Shown here: positions 46,593 to 57,000 of the stretch, piece after piece
How positions within the stretch are numbered: the stretch's first letter is position 1
How the letters are laid out: each line of letters starts with the position of its first letter
NCBI RefSeq assembly: GCF_003584565.2
Contig: NZ_CP031010.1
Location: 3,720,001-3,784,000 of the forward strand
Length of the DNA: 64,000 nt
Direction: 5' to 3'
Origin: Alteromonas sp. RKMC-009
Lineage (GTDB): Bacteria; Pseudomonadota; Gammaproteobacteria; Enterobacterales; Alteromonadaceae
Notes under the pieces: generated by a model
What the model was told of the DNA's origin: nothing
The model's database searches: none
What the model saw: the letters and a program-made list of their open reading frames with translations, nothing else
Translations under genes and position numbers: made by a program

Positions 46593-47168
46593 TCAGGCAA
46601 GGATCGCTGCAACCTTCTCTCTGAGTAAAGGCAGCACCCTGTTTTCAAACCAGGGATGCCTCGCCAGCCACCGGTTATTCCGGCCTGACGGATGGGGCAG
46701 CACCACAGCATCCGAACCTGATGAAGCTGTTTGTTCTACTGCATCAGTTAAGGTTTTGTACTCAGGAAAATAATATTGCTGTGAGTAGCGCCCGATATGG
46801 ATCATGAGTTCAGGTGACAACTGATCGAGAACCGGTTTGTGCCAGGTGGCAGAACAGATTTTAGGCGGTGGTGCATCTGCACCATTCTTGTAGCCCGGAA
46901 AGCAAAATGCCATGGGCAGGTGAGTAAATAAAGACGAATAAAATGCTGACCGGTTCACCCCGAGCCAGAGGCGAAGTTTATCGCCACTGGCGTCATTCCA
47001 GGGTTGGTGGCTTTCGTGAGCTTTGATGCCGGGTGCCTGTCCGACAATCACAATTTTCGCTTCAGCATGCAGTTGCACTACCGGTCGGGGAGCATGGGGT
47101 AATAACCCTGAACACAGCGTGCAACGGTGTATGTCACTGAATAATTTGGCCGGTTCCGTTTCAGTCAT
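46593..47168 (-). CDS. Uracil-DNA glycosylase superfamily protein
   Basis: A 191-residue protein with a short cysteine-bearing N-terminus (CTLCSGLLPHAPRP), the active-site-like VGQAPGIKAHE and the C-terminal PHPSGRN. These match the family 4/5-like glycosylase group, in which many members have not been tested. It may remove uracil or another damaged base from DNA. It is a single gene, divergent from the DUF3237 gene. Confidence 0.82.
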   Translation of the reverse strand: MTETEPAKLFSDIHRCTLCSGLLPHAPRPVVQLHAEAKIVIVGQAPGIKAHESHQPWNDASGDKLRLWLGVNRSAFYSSLFTHLPMAFCFPGYKNGADAPPPKICSATWHKPVLDQLSPELMIHIGRYSQQYYFPEYKTLTDAVEQTASSGSDAVVLPHPSGRNNRWLARHPWFENRVLPLLREKVAAILA

Positions 47169-47249
47169 AGATCCACACTGATTGCATAAACTTCAAACTC
47201 TGGCACTATGAACCTGCCTGAAAAACCATCAAATAATAAGGACATATCC

Positions 47250-47810
47250 ATGACTTCGCTACTCAAGAAATACTTGTCAGCCGCCATCATAACATTCTCG
47301 TTGTTTCCTCTGGCAGCCAATGCAAAAGATTCACATCAGTATGCTGACATTCCGGCTCCGGAGTTTGAGTTTCTTTTTGAAGCCGTTGTAACACTTGATC
47401 CGCCCCTTGAAGTCGGTGAGACACGATACGGTAAACGCCGGATTATCGGCATTAATGGCGGTGAATTTCGCGGCCCCGAACTCAACGGAAAGGTGTTGGG
47501 AGGCGGCGCCGACTGGCAGACAGTGAGAAAGGACGGAACCGCAGATCTGGTGGCGGATTACAGCCTGCAAACCGACTCCGGCGAGATCATCTATGTGCAT
47601 AATGAAGGGATCCGCACCGCTTCACCGGAAGTGCTGGCCAGACTGGCTAAAGGAGAAGACATGCCAGCAGCGTCTTACTATATGCGTACTGCCGCAAAGC
47701 TGGAAGTCGCTTCGGACAGTCCCTACGCCTGGCTGAATAAGTCAGTTATCGTGTCCACCGGTATGCGAAAAGCCAACAGCGTCGTCCTGCATTTCTACCG
47801 CGTTAAGTAA
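47250..47810 (+). CDS. Exported DUF3237 family protein
   Basis: A 186-residue protein with a Sec signal peptide (about 1-25, ending ANA) and the DUF3237 core (LFEAVVTLDPPLEVG, RRIIGINGGEFRGPELNGKVLGGGADW, TVRKDGTADLVADYSL). The family is a beta-barrel of unknown function; most members are cytoplasmic, so export is notable. The chosen ATG 47250 follows AAGGAC; the frame is open 14 codons earlier. Confidence 0.85.
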   Translation: MTSLLKKYLSAAIITFSLFPLAANAKDSHQYADIPAPEFEFLFEAVVTLDPPLEVGETRYGKRRIIGINGGEFRGPELNGKVLGGGADWQTVRKDGTADLVADYSLQTDSGEIIYVHNEGIRTASPEVLARLAKGEDMPAASYYMRTAAKLEVASDSPYAWLNKSVIVSTGMRKANSVVLHFYRVK

Positions 47811-47828
47811 CCACCATCCTCAAGCTGA

Positions 47829-47849
47829 GCGCAGAGAATCCCTCTGCGC
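47829..47849. terminator. Hairpin between convergent DUF3237 and acyltransferase genes
   Basis: GCGCAGAG (47829-47836) pairs with CTCTGCGC (47842-47849), loop aatcc. The T-tract on either side is poor. Confidence 0.55.
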
Positions 47850-47865
47850 CTCCTAATCAACCTTA

Positions 47866-48957
47866 TTATTTTGCTGTGACTTTCCGTTTGCTGATTTTAA
47901 GCAGGTGGTCTGCGGTCCGGTCAATGGCCGCCTTCAACGGCTTTTTCTTCAGCTCAGTGAACGATGCCAGCACCCGGCAGGCGACCAATGCGAAGACGAC
48001 AGCAAGAATGTAGCTGGTCCAGCTGGCTGCATCATGGAAAAACGGCACCAGAGATAACAGTAGAAATAGCGGAGTGTGGTACAGATAAATACTGAAGGAG
48101 AAACAAGCCAGCGCTTTCACAGCTTTGGTTGCCAGCTCACCAATCCTGATACGCAGATGGTATGCACTGTAAAAATTCACGACTGCCAGCAGAGCCAGAA
48201 AATAATCCCCCAGAAACTGCTTGGCAGGAATAAATTTAGGCGGCGAGCCGAGTACATAATGATTAAATTCATCCAGCACAGAATCAAAAGCAGTTACCTT
48301 TGTTGCAATAAATCCGAGTAAAGTTGCAGCAAACAGGAATAACGCCGTGCCCCGGCCCGGCGTGTATTTATCTTTGCACACATACAGCAATGCGCCCATT
48401 CCCCACAACGGCAGAAACAGCGCAATATACGGTCCCATGATCAAAACTACTGCGAAAATGAGTAACCAGCGGTAGCGGTTTGCATAAAGCACCACGGCAA
48501 TAAATACGTAATACCAGACTTCATAACTTAGCGACCAGTACGGGAAGTTTCCGGCGGGGAACAGGAATCCCAGCCACGACTGGGAATAAAAAGTCAGAAA
48601 AATAGGATAGTACAACCAGGCTTTGTTGATGGTGTAGTCTACCGGTTCGCCCTGAACAGATGTATGAATAAGGCTGGCAATGATTCCCAGCAGCAGACCG
48701 GGCACAGCCACAGAGTAAATCCGCGCCATCCGGTTGGTGGCGAAGGAATACAGGTTTTTATCTTTCTCTTTCCCGCACCAGGTTATAACAAACCCGCTGA
48801 GCACGAAAAACAATACCACGCCATCTCTGCCCAGGCGGGCTTCTCCGAGAATATCCTGAAGCCATAATGGCCCGAAGTGACCGGCGTGAGACAGCAGTAC
48901 CAGAAAGGTGGCAACTACCCTGACCATCTCAAGGTATACAGACAATCCTTTGTTCAT
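47866..48957 (-). CDS. Acyltransferase family 3 membrane protein
   Basis: A 363-residue protein with about ten helices of the acyltransferase 3 (OafA/NodX-like) family. The N-terminal LLSHAGHFGPLWLQDI supplies the conserved His, followed by RDGVVLFFVLSGFVITW with the family Arg-Phe/Ser pattern. These proteins O-acylate extracellular or envelope carbohydrates such as O-antigen or exopolysaccharide. No polysaccharide gene is adjacent, so the acceptor is unknown. AGGAAC precedes the start. Confidence 0.87.
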   Translation of the reverse strand: MNKGLSVYLEMVRVVATFLVLLSHAGHFGPLWLQDILGEARLGRDGVVLFFVLSGFVITWCGKEKDKNLYSFATNRMARIYSVAVPGLLLGIIASLIHTSVQGEPVDYTINKAWLYYPIFLTFYSQSWLGFLFPAGNFPYWSLSYEVWYYVFIAVVLYANRYRWLLIFAVVLIMGPYIALFLPLWGMGALLYVCKDKYTPGRGTALFLFAATLLGFIATKVTAFDSVLDEFNHYVLGSPPKFIPAKQFLGDYFLALLAVVNFYSAYHLRIRIGELATKAVKALACFSFSIYLYHTPLFLLLSLVPFFHDAASWTSYILAVVFALVACRVLASFTELKKKPLKAAIDRTADHLLKISKRKVTAK

Positions 48958-49028
48958 TAGTTGTTCCTGAACATTGTTACTATTCTGAACGCAGAGTAAA
49001 CCGTGACTTTACCATATACAACCTCTTG

Positions 49029-50840
49029 TCACTCCACCGTGCGCTTGAGCGGATCCCACCAGAATATTTTTAGCCACGCTGTGCACAGGGCTATCACTGA
49101 CAGGCTGACAACAAAGGGTTCCCAGGCTTTAATGACCATAAAGATTGGTGCTGCGGTTAATGCTGTATGCCAGACAACACCCACCACCACATTAGCGGCA
49201 TCTTTTTTAAACTGGTTGTTCGCAGTTATTGCGACGCCATCTTCCTGCAGTGCCCGCACGACCGGCTGCCACCAGCCCCAGGGACGGGTTTTCTGATAGA
49301 ACGCCTTCAGCACTCCTATATCATCCGGTCGGGTGAGCAGGCTGACGCCAATGCACACCAGCAAGCAGAAACCGAATAAAAACGGGAACGCATACAACGG
49401 CTGGATATCGGTGAACATAAGAAAGACCGACAGAATAATTCCCGCCGTCATGCCGCAAAAGAAAGCCATGCCATTGAAACGCCACCAGTACCACTTCAGT
49501 ACATTCGCTGCCGTATAACCACCGTATAACGCAGACACCAGCCACATCACCATGCTGTTCAGTGACGGTACAAACAACCCGAGTAACGAACCGCAGACGA
49601 TGAAAAGAACAGACACCAGATAGCTGAGTTTCAACGCCTTTCTTTCCGGTATATCAGGATTGATGTAGCGTTTATAAATATCGTTGACCACGTAGGCCGG
49701 TGCGGCGTTTGATGTGGCAGCAAAGGTAGACATGAAAGTTGCCAGCAGCCCTGCAATAATGAGCCCCAGCAGACCGGACGGAATAAAATTGGCCAGGGTC
49801 AGCGGTAATATTTGCTCGAAATCTGCAGCGCTGTCCATTTGATTTAAAGCCGGCGTGAGATAAACCAGCGCCAGTACGGTGAGCCCGGTGACCATCATGT
49901 AGCGGGGAAATAACAGTACAATACTGACAAAACCGCTCATCTTAGCCGCCTCTGACGGTGTGCGCGCAGCAAGAATACGCTGCATATCAAAGTTAGGCGC
50001 CGGCCCGGCCAGACTTTGCAAAATGCCTTTGAAAAGCCCCAGCATAATGAAAAGCGAAAACAGTGAATAACCGTCACCGGCAATCCGTTCATTAGCCTCA
50101 GGCAACAACGTTTGCCAGTCCAAATCCAGTTGCCAGCCAAACGACAGTGATGTCCATCCCTCAGGCACCACCGCAGCCAGCATATCCGGAGAAACCTGCA
50201 TCATTGCAATCACACCGATGGCAATGCAGGCCGCTGTCATGACTAAAAACTGTAACACCTCGGTGTAGACCACACTCACCATGCCACCGCGCACAACATA
50301 AAGCGCGGTAAACCCGGTGATCAAAGCGCCGTAAAGCACTTCGTTAAGCCTGACATCTGCACTTAACTGCCAGGGCAGGAAGGCCGCAGCGAATTTGCCG
50401 ATACCGGTGAATCCGTAAGCGAGAAGCCCCAGCACACTGATCAACGCAAATACAACAACAATGATATGGCTCAGCGTGGCACCCCGCCCTTCGCCAAACC
50501 GGAACCGTATCCATTCTGCGCCCGTCATCACACCCGATCTGCGCAGCCAGATGGAAAGGAAAATCATAAGAAAAATTTGGTTAAAACTGGGCCAGAGCCA
50601 TGGAATGAATACGCTTTTCAAACCATAGATAAAAAGCAGGTACACCATCCACATGGTGCCACTGATATCGAACATGCCTGAGGCATTGGACAGCCCGAGG
50701 AACGGCCAGGGGATTTTATTCTGGCCGAGAAAATAATCTGTTGTGTTTTTTTTGTTAAATCTGGCTATTCCCATTCCAAGCAGAATGACAACACAGAGAT
50801 AGCCAGCAATGACGAGAACGTCAAAAGACGACAACTTCAT
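49029..50840 (-). CDS. Sodium:solute symporter (SSS family)
   Basis: A 603-residue inner-membrane transporter with about fourteen helices, of the SSS family (SglT/PutP fold). Marks include AEWIRFRFGEGRGA, YGFTGIGKFAAAF, GLIIAGLLATFMSTFAATSNAAPAYVVNDIY and a long C-terminal region with extra helices. Substrate is likely a sugar or sugar derivative given the neighbours. I chose the ATG at 50840 (MKLSSFD), six bases after GGAAC; ATG 50852 is in frame. A CCGG-centred LacI-type site lies 49-62 bases upstream. Confidence 0.88.
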   Translation of the reverse strand: MKLSSFDVLVIAGYLCVVILLGMGIARFNKKNTTDYFLGQNKIPWPFLGLSNASGMFDISGTMWMVYLLFIYGLKSVFIPWLWPSFNQIFLMIFLSIWLRRSGVMTGAEWIRFRFGEGRGATLSHIIVVVFALISVLGLLAYGFTGIGKFAAAFLPWQLSADVRLNEVLYGALITGFTALYVVRGGMVSVVYTEVLQFLVMTAACIAIGVIAMMQVSPDMLAAVVPEGWTSLSFGWQLDLDWQTLLPEANERIAGDGYSLFSLFIMLGLFKGILQSLAGPAPNFDMQRILAARTPSEAAKMSGFVSIVLLFPRYMMVTGLTVLALVYLTPALNQMDSAADFEQILPLTLANFIPSGLLGLIIAGLLATFMSTFAATSNAAPAYVVNDIYKRYINPDIPERKALKLSYLVSVLFIVCGSLLGLFVPSLNSMVMWLVSALYGGYTAANVLKWYWWRFNGMAFFCGMTAGIILSVFLMFTDIQPLYAFPFLFGFCLLVCIGVSLLTRPDDIGVLKAFYQKTRPWGWWQPVVRALQEDGVAITANNQFKKDAANVVVGVVWHTALTAAPIFMVIKAWEPFVVSLSVIALCTAWLKIFWWDPLKRTVE

Positions 50841-50888
50841 AGCATGTTCCATTAAGGCCGGTGAGGCTCAGTCACCATTTTACCTTTT

Positions 50889-50902
50889 TGAAACCGGTTG
50901 TC
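50889..50902. promoter_or_regulatory. LacI-type operator candidate before the symporter
   Basis: TGAAACCGGTTGTC, core AAACCGGTT; nearly identical to sites before the TonB-dependent receptor and GMC operon. Confidence 0.5.
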
Positions 50903-50950
50903 GTCAATAAACAATGTATTAACGAATGTAACCCGTCAAACGGTGTGACG

Positions 50951-52873
50951 CTACTGCCCTGCCGTTACAGATGTAGCGGGCCAGTTGTCCGTTCTGAAAG
51001 GTACTGCGGGTAAGCCTTCCCCGTTCACCAGATTCACGACCGGATAATCAGCCCAGGCATAACGCACGGCAACAGGTTTCTTCACATTCGCATTAGTTAA
51101 TATAATCGTCTCACCGTCCAGTTCCGCGTCAGCAAGAAAGAACCGCTTATCTTCACCGGCGATAATAAAGCCTGCAGGTGCGTTACCTTCTGTTGTTGTC
51201 AGGCCCTCAGCATTGCTGAAACGTAACGTCACTTTATCGCCTTCAATATCCATACCTGAAAAGTCCGGCCCTGACGTTACGATATCCTGATGGCCGTAAG
51301 CCTGCCGGGCCGCCTGACGCCATAACCTCTCGCCCACAGGCCGCTTGTTTTTAGGATGAATGTCGTCCGGATTACCCACATCAATAGACACAGCCATGCC
51401 GGTATCCGGCAGAGATAAGGTTTCCTTTTGTGCATCCCGCAGGTAAGCCCATGCACTGTCAGGCTGTAAAGCCTGTGGTTTCAAAAATGCTGAAAGCTGC
51501 ACAAACAGGAATGGAAATGTGTCGTCATCCGCCTTTTTACGCCATGTCCTGATCAGTGTTTTAAATAAGTCTGCGTAGTATTCCTGACGATCGACATTGC
51601 TTTCGCCCTGATACCAGATAACGCCTTTTACCCGGTAAGGTAGCAAGGGGTTTATCATCGCGTTATACAAAAACCCGGGAGTGAAGGTGTAGTTTTCTAC
51701 CTCAGGAACAGGGGGTTCAATGGTATTAGTGCCCCGCCATTGTCCGGATATATCAACTTTCTCAGTGCCGACTTCGCGCCAGATTTGTGCCGGCCGGCCC
51801 ACATAGGCTTTGTTATCCCAGTCGTTCGTCACCCGGATAGCGAATACGTTTTTTCCCCGCCGCAGCCACTTTTCAGGCAGGTGATGCAGTGAATCACCAT
51901 TGCGCCAGTCTTCTTTCGCAATCACGTGACCGTTAATAAACACAAAAGCGTTCTGAACAATGTCACCCACATTAATCGTGACAGGTTTTGACAAATCATC
52001 GTCTGTCAGCGTGAAGGTATGCCGCAACCAGGTAAATTCAGTAAACGGTGTACTGTTCGGCAGAGTGACTTCAGGCCATTGACTGTCATCGAAATCAACC
52101 TCAGCCGCACCGGTAGCCAGTGCTACGGCTTCGCTGTCGATACGACGCCACTTTTCGGTATTTCGCGTGTCGTTATCACGCAGCGTTTTTGCCCAGTCAG
52201 GGTTACCTTTTACTGCTTCAGCCTGTTCCCGGTAGCCGGGCACAGTTTCAACCGTCGCCAAATCAATCCAGGCTTCTGCCGGTGTGCCGCCCCAGTTGCT
52301 TTCAATAATGCCCACCATTACATCTTCTTCTGATGAGACTTTTTCAGCAAAAAACCAGGCCACGGCAGAGGATGCACCGGCAGTGCTGGCATTGGCGACC
52401 AGCCACTTGCTGTCAGGCAATGTGGTCTGCACTTCCGGCGACAGGGTATTTGGCACGTCATAAAGGCGAATGCGTGCATTACCGGCTTCAGCCAGTGCTT
52501 TTTCATTACCCGTGACGTGGTCTTTTAAGTCCCATTCCATGTTGGATTGCCCGGCGGCGATCCACACATCGCCGTACCACACATCATCAAATGACAAGGT
52601 ATTATCGCCCTGCACAGAAAGAGTATAAGGGCCGCCTTTTGCTTGTGCCGGTAACGAAAGGGTCCAGTTCCCGGAAGCTGTTACCGTTGTGGTTTGTTCC
52701 ACGTTATTTATCACAACACGGACAGTTTCGCCGGGCGCACCTGTGCCCCACACATTGACCGGTTTGTCACGCTGTAACACCATGTGATCAGTAAATAACG
52801 TCGCTATTTCTGCTGCAGATGCGTGCACTGACATGACAAGGGATAGTGTCATGCACAAAAGGCTTTTTTTCAT
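50951..52873 (-). CDS. SGNH acetylesterase (sialate O-acetylesterase family)
   Basis: A 640-residue exported esterase with a signal peptide (about 1-20). The catalytic Ser is in AAGQSNMEWDL, GVIWYQGESN gives the oxyanion residues and DIHPKNK the Asp-His pair; a galactose-binding-like insertion lies in the middle. The family is named for sialic acid, but in plant-polysaccharide loci its members remove acetyl groups from xylan and other glycans. No sialic acid catabolism gene is near, so a plant or algal polysaccharide substrate is more likely. It is probably co-transcribed with LacI or the symporter. Confidence 0.87.
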   Translation of the reverse strand: MKKSLLCMTLSLVMSVHASAAEIATLFTDHMVLQRDKPVNVWGTGAPGETVRVVINNVEQTTTVTASGNWTLSLPAQAKGGPYTLSVQGDNTLSFDDVWYGDVWIAAGQSNMEWDLKDHVTGNEKALAEAGNARIRLYDVPNTLSPEVQTTLPDSKWLVANASTAGASSAVAWFFAEKVSSEEDVMVGIIESNWGGTPAEAWIDLATVETVPGYREQAEAVKGNPDWAKTLRDNDTRNTEKWRRIDSEAVALATGAAEVDFDDSQWPEVTLPNSTPFTEFTWLRHTFTLTDDDLSKPVTINVGDIVQNAFVFINGHVIAKEDWRNGDSLHHLPEKWLRRGKNVFAIRVTNDWDNKAYVGRPAQIWREVGTEKVDISGQWRGTNTIEPPVPEVENYTFTPGFLYNAMINPLLPYRVKGVIWYQGESNVDRQEYYADLFKTLIRTWRKKADDDTFPFLFVQLSAFLKPQALQPDSAWAYLRDAQKETLSLPDTGMAVSIDVGNPDDIHPKNKRPVGERLWRQAARQAYGHQDIVTSGPDFSGMDIEGDKVTLRFSNAEGLTTTEGNAPAGFIIAGEDKRFFLADAELDGETIILTNANVKKPVAVRYAWADYPVVNLVNGEGLPAVPFRTDNWPATSVTAGQ

Positions 52874-52918
52874 TTTAATTTCCTGAGGTTAACCGGCGTG
52901 CACGCAGCAAGAAGAGTG

Positions 52919-53908
52919 CTATTTAACAGCCCGCGTGCTTTCCCGGATAATGATTTCAAACGGTAAAATGTATTCGGTAAGTTTCGGCTGTTCACCTTCA
53001 ATTATGCGGAACAGCAATTCGGCAGCTTCTTCCCCCATTCTCACAGCAGGTTGCCTGATGGTGGTCAATGGAGGATCGCAGTAATTGGCCATATCCAGAT
53101 CGTCAAATCCGGTGACAGAAATGTCATCCGGCACTTTCAGACCTTTCTCTTTCAAGCCCTTAAGTGCACCGATTGCCATTTCATCGTTAGCACAGAAAAG
53201 CGCCGTAGGCCGCTCGTCCATATTGACGAAATGCTTCACTGCATTAAATCCGGACCAGAAGGAAAAGTCGCCTTCAACCACCAGCTCTTCATCAAAGGCA
53301 ATGCCGGCATTCTCCAGCGCCTGTTTGTAACCATCCTGCCTGGCCATGGAGTGAAGGTTGTCTTTCAGGCCGGAAATCATACCGATGCGGCGGTGGCCCT
53401 GACTGACCAGATACGTCACCATTTTGGCAGCGGCTTCTTCATTGTCGATGCGAACAGAATAGTAAGGGGTACCGGCACAGCCGGCCGCATTCACGGCTTT
53501 TACATCTTTAATAGGCAAAACAGCTTTGTCATTGTGGGGAGTCAGCTGAATTAATCCGTCCGCCTGACGGGTTTCCACCAGTTGAATAAATTCCTGCTCC
53601 CGGCTGGCACTGTCACGGGTATCACCGAGCAACACATTAAAACCATGTTTTGCAGCCGTATCTTCAACGCCACTGATTAACTGGGCGAAGAACAGGTTTG
53701 CAATGTTAGGTACCAGCACCACAATGGTGTTAGTGCGCTGTAAGCGAAATTTTTGAGAGGTGAGATTTGGCCGGTACTGCAATTTCTCTATCGCCTGATT
53801 CACACGGCGGAGACTTTGCTTTGAGACCATTTCAGGGTTACTGATAGCTCTTGAAACGGTGGCTATTGATAAGCCTGACTCTCTGGAAACATCACGGATA
53901 GTGGCCAT
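52919..53908 (-). CDS. LacI-family transcriptional regulator
   Basis: A 329-residue repressor with a LacI helix-turn-helix (TIRDVSRESGLSIATVSRAI) and a hinge helix (LQYRPN), followed by a periplasmic-binding-like sugar-sensing core. The family usually binds CG- or CCGG-centred operators; such sites precede the TonB-dependent receptor, the GMC operon and the symporter, making these likely targets. The effector is probably a sugar derived from the imported glycan. A hairpin separates it from the receptor gene. Confidence 0.93.
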   Translation of the reverse strand: MATIRDVSRESGLSIATVSRAISNPEMVSKQSLRRVNQAIEKLQYRPNLTSQKFRLQRTNTIVVLVPNIANLFFAQLISGVEDTAAKHGFNVLLGDTRDSASREQEFIQLVETRQADGLIQLTPHNDKAVLPIKDVKAVNAAGCAGTPYYSVRIDNEEAAAKMVTYLVSQGHRRIGMISGLKDNLHSMARQDGYKQALENAGIAFDEELVVEGDFSFWSGFNAVKHFVNMDERPTALFCANDEMAIGALKGLKEKGLKVPDDISVTGFDDLDMANYCDPPLTTIRQPAVRMGEEAAELLFRIIEGEQPKLTEYILPFEIIIRESTRAVK

Positions 53909-53993
53909 AGTCGATACTTTCTACGCTGGAAGGGTAAGGGAATTCAACAAACTCCCTTCACGCTTTTTTAATAATTCATGCAGTGTAAAACAT

Positions 53994-54016
53994 CGGGGGT
54001 ACTAATCGTACCCCCG
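53994..54016 (-). terminator. Terminator after the TonB-dependent receptor
   Basis: CGGGGGTAC (53994-54002) and GTACCCCCG (54008-54016) with loop TAATC. On minus it is followed by ATGTTTTAC, a modest T-tract. Confidence 0.72.
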
Positions 54017-54038
54017 CTTCACGACTTTCTGCTTACGC

Positions 54039-57000
54039 TCAGAACTTCGCTCTTACGCCCACGATGTAGCGGGTTTCATAGTAGTTCTGGAAGGCGTACT
54101 GATCTTCCCATTGCAGGTAATAATCTTCGTACTCGCCAGTGATGTTCGAGCCCTGCGCATACACAGAAAAGTTCTCGTCAATGTCGTAGCTGGCAGAAAT
54201 GTCCACATAAGATGTCGGCGCCTGATAAAGGTTCAGTGCTCCCCAACCCCCCTGACCGGCTAAGCGTTCGCTACGGTAGTTGTAAGCAATACGAGCTTCA
54301 AAACGGTCGCCCTGATACCAGCCGATAACGTTAAACTGGCGCTCAGAGTTGTCGTTAAACATATTCTCTTCGCCGTAAATGTCAGTACCGGAACCTTCAC
54401 TGGGTGAATAAGTGAAGTTAGTATCCATACCGAAGCTGGCTAACAGAGAGTCACCTTCAATGAAATCACTGAACGCGATTTTCGCACCGATTTCGAAACC
54501 TTCCAGTGTACCACCGTCACCCTGAACCAGCGTAGTGATTGGTACGCTGCGACGCACGATACCGTCCGCATCAGGCATTTCCATGTCTACCGTCTGGTTC
54601 ACAGTGAAGCTGTCAATTTCAACACGGAATAGTGCAGCAGATACCATACTGGCCTGACCGGGATACCATTCTAACGACACGTCGTAGTTAGTCGAGCGCC
54701 ATGGATCAAGCTGCGGGTTACCCGCCAGGCTACCACCGGTCACAATGAACTGACCTTGTGTCGGGCTGCCTTCTACTGAATCTAACGCATTACTTAACGT
54801 TAAACCTTCACCGTACTGATTCAGGTTAAGCGGTGTCATGTTTTCTGAATAGGCAAAACGTGCAATTACGTTGTCCGTTATGCTGTAAGACAGGTTCAGT
54901 GTTGGTAACACATCAGTATAGTCACGGCTTGAAACCACATCGCCTGTATCAATAGCGGTACCACTGTAAGGCAGGTTGTCACCGGCAATGTTCTGCTTCA
55001 CTGTAAGGTCAGTTTCAATAACACGAATACCCACGTTACCAGTCAGTAAACCGTCCATACCTTCGAAGTTTGCCTGCAGGAAGTAGCTTAACTCAGCTAC
55101 ATCAGCGCTGAAGCTGGAACCGGGAACGATTTGTTTTACCGACTCACCGAATACGCGGTTATGGAAGGCTTCAGGATCATCGTAATCTGCAGGATCAACC
55201 GCCCAGATTGCAGGAATACCGGAGACAGGGCCGAAGTCTGTGACCTGTACCACGTTGTTGTACTGATCAAGAGGAATGCTTTCCAGAGCGGCATAAGGCA
55301 TGAATTCGCCGTTTACCATCTCGCCGTCTGAACACGCTGGTGCATCAGCATTCAGCAGTACGTCTGTCGCTTTCCACTGTGCCATACAGCCGGCGGTTTG
55401 TACCGGTGAAAACAGGTGATAACGCCCGTAGTCTGCGCTGCGTTTACCATAGCGGATACCGCCTTCGATGCTGGTCACGTAACCGCTGTCGAACAAATAT
55501 TTGCCTTTCATGCTAAAGGCGTTGATGTCGCCTTCTGAGTTTTCATTGTTCTCAGAGCTGAACGCGCCGATGTTGTAGCTGGACAAATTGCCCATGTAAT
55601 CGGCAATAGTCGCGCCGTCGCCAAGGCCGCCGGCCAGTGAACGGTCAAAGCCACTCCACACAGGGTGCTCACCGGTAGTGTCATAAGTCAGATGCGGATT
55701 TTCGCTGTAGCCCATTGCATTGATAGCTTGCAGACAGCCGCCGTCATCGCCCACAACCACATCATCGGGTCCGCACTTGTCAGAAGGAACGAGGTTAGTT
55801 GTACGACCCAGCGTGGTTGACCCGTTGGTCATATCGCCTTCGTTATAACCGTGACGGTGTTCCTGCGAGGCACGCCCGATAATTGCACGGAACTGACCAC
55901 TGAATGCGCCGCCGTTATCGTAATCTAATTGCAGGTTAATGTTGGTAGAACTGTTGTTGTACACATCATTCTGAGTGAATGACTTCAGACGTGACGGGTA
56001 CAGTTCAGCCGTTTGCCAGGAATACATTTCGCCGCCGTCAATCATTGCACCGGTGGCACGTTCCTGCGTTGGCGTAAACCAGCCGCGGGGGCCCCACTTG
56101 TTGGTTGCACTTAAACCGACTTTACGGTTGTATTCTTCCTGCTCGGTGTAGAATACATCTGCGGTGAAAACAAAACCTTCACCCAAATCAACCTGCATGG
56201 ATGTGTTCAGGCCCAGACGCTCACGTTCAGTGCCCTGATTCCAGGCAGAAAAACCTTGTGAACCTAAGATAACGCGGCCATCACGGCCGTCCACGCCAAC
56301 TTCCGCAGCACTGGTGCGGTCGGTCCAGCCGGCATCGCCCGGGCTGCCGGTATTGATACCATTATACGAGTTAGCCAGATTCACATTGGCGTAGGTACCG
56401 GAGATCATGAAACCCACATCGCCGTTCTGCCAGTTATACAATGCAGATAAATTAGGATCGTTCTTTTTAGTTTCATCGCCACGTTGCATTTCTGCTGCAC
56501 CGCTGAAGGTAGAGCCTTCTTCAAAATCAAACGGACGATAAGTTTTTAAGTTAACAGTACCGGTGATACCGGCATTGCCCAGATTGGCTGTGGCATTTTT
56601 AAATACATCAGCACCACGGAACAGAGGTGACGGGATATCGCTGAAGTTAGGTTGAGTGGATACAACAGAGTTTGCACCAAGATACTGTTCACCGTTCAGC
56701 TGAGTGACTACCTGAGGTAATCCCCGGATATTGAGTGAACCACCCTCACCCGCAGTACGGCGAATTTGCACACCGGAAATACGCTGCAAAGAGTCTGAAA
56801 TTGTTACATCCGGCAATTTACCGATATCGGTTGCAGCAATAGAGTCTACAACAGTGGCTGCCGTTCGTTTGTTGAAAATGGAAGCTTCCTGAGAGCCGCG
56901 GATACCGCTGACGTTAATCACTTCGATATCACTTTCGTCAGGTACTTCTGTCTCTTGTGCGAAGGCTGTTACAGGTTGGATGGCCGCTAGTACGCACAAT

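Noticed and set aside
50951..52873. Sialic acid utilisation locus
   Set aside because: Only the family name suggests it; no lyase, kinase or epimerase of sialic acid breakdown is near, and the context is plant or algal glycan use.
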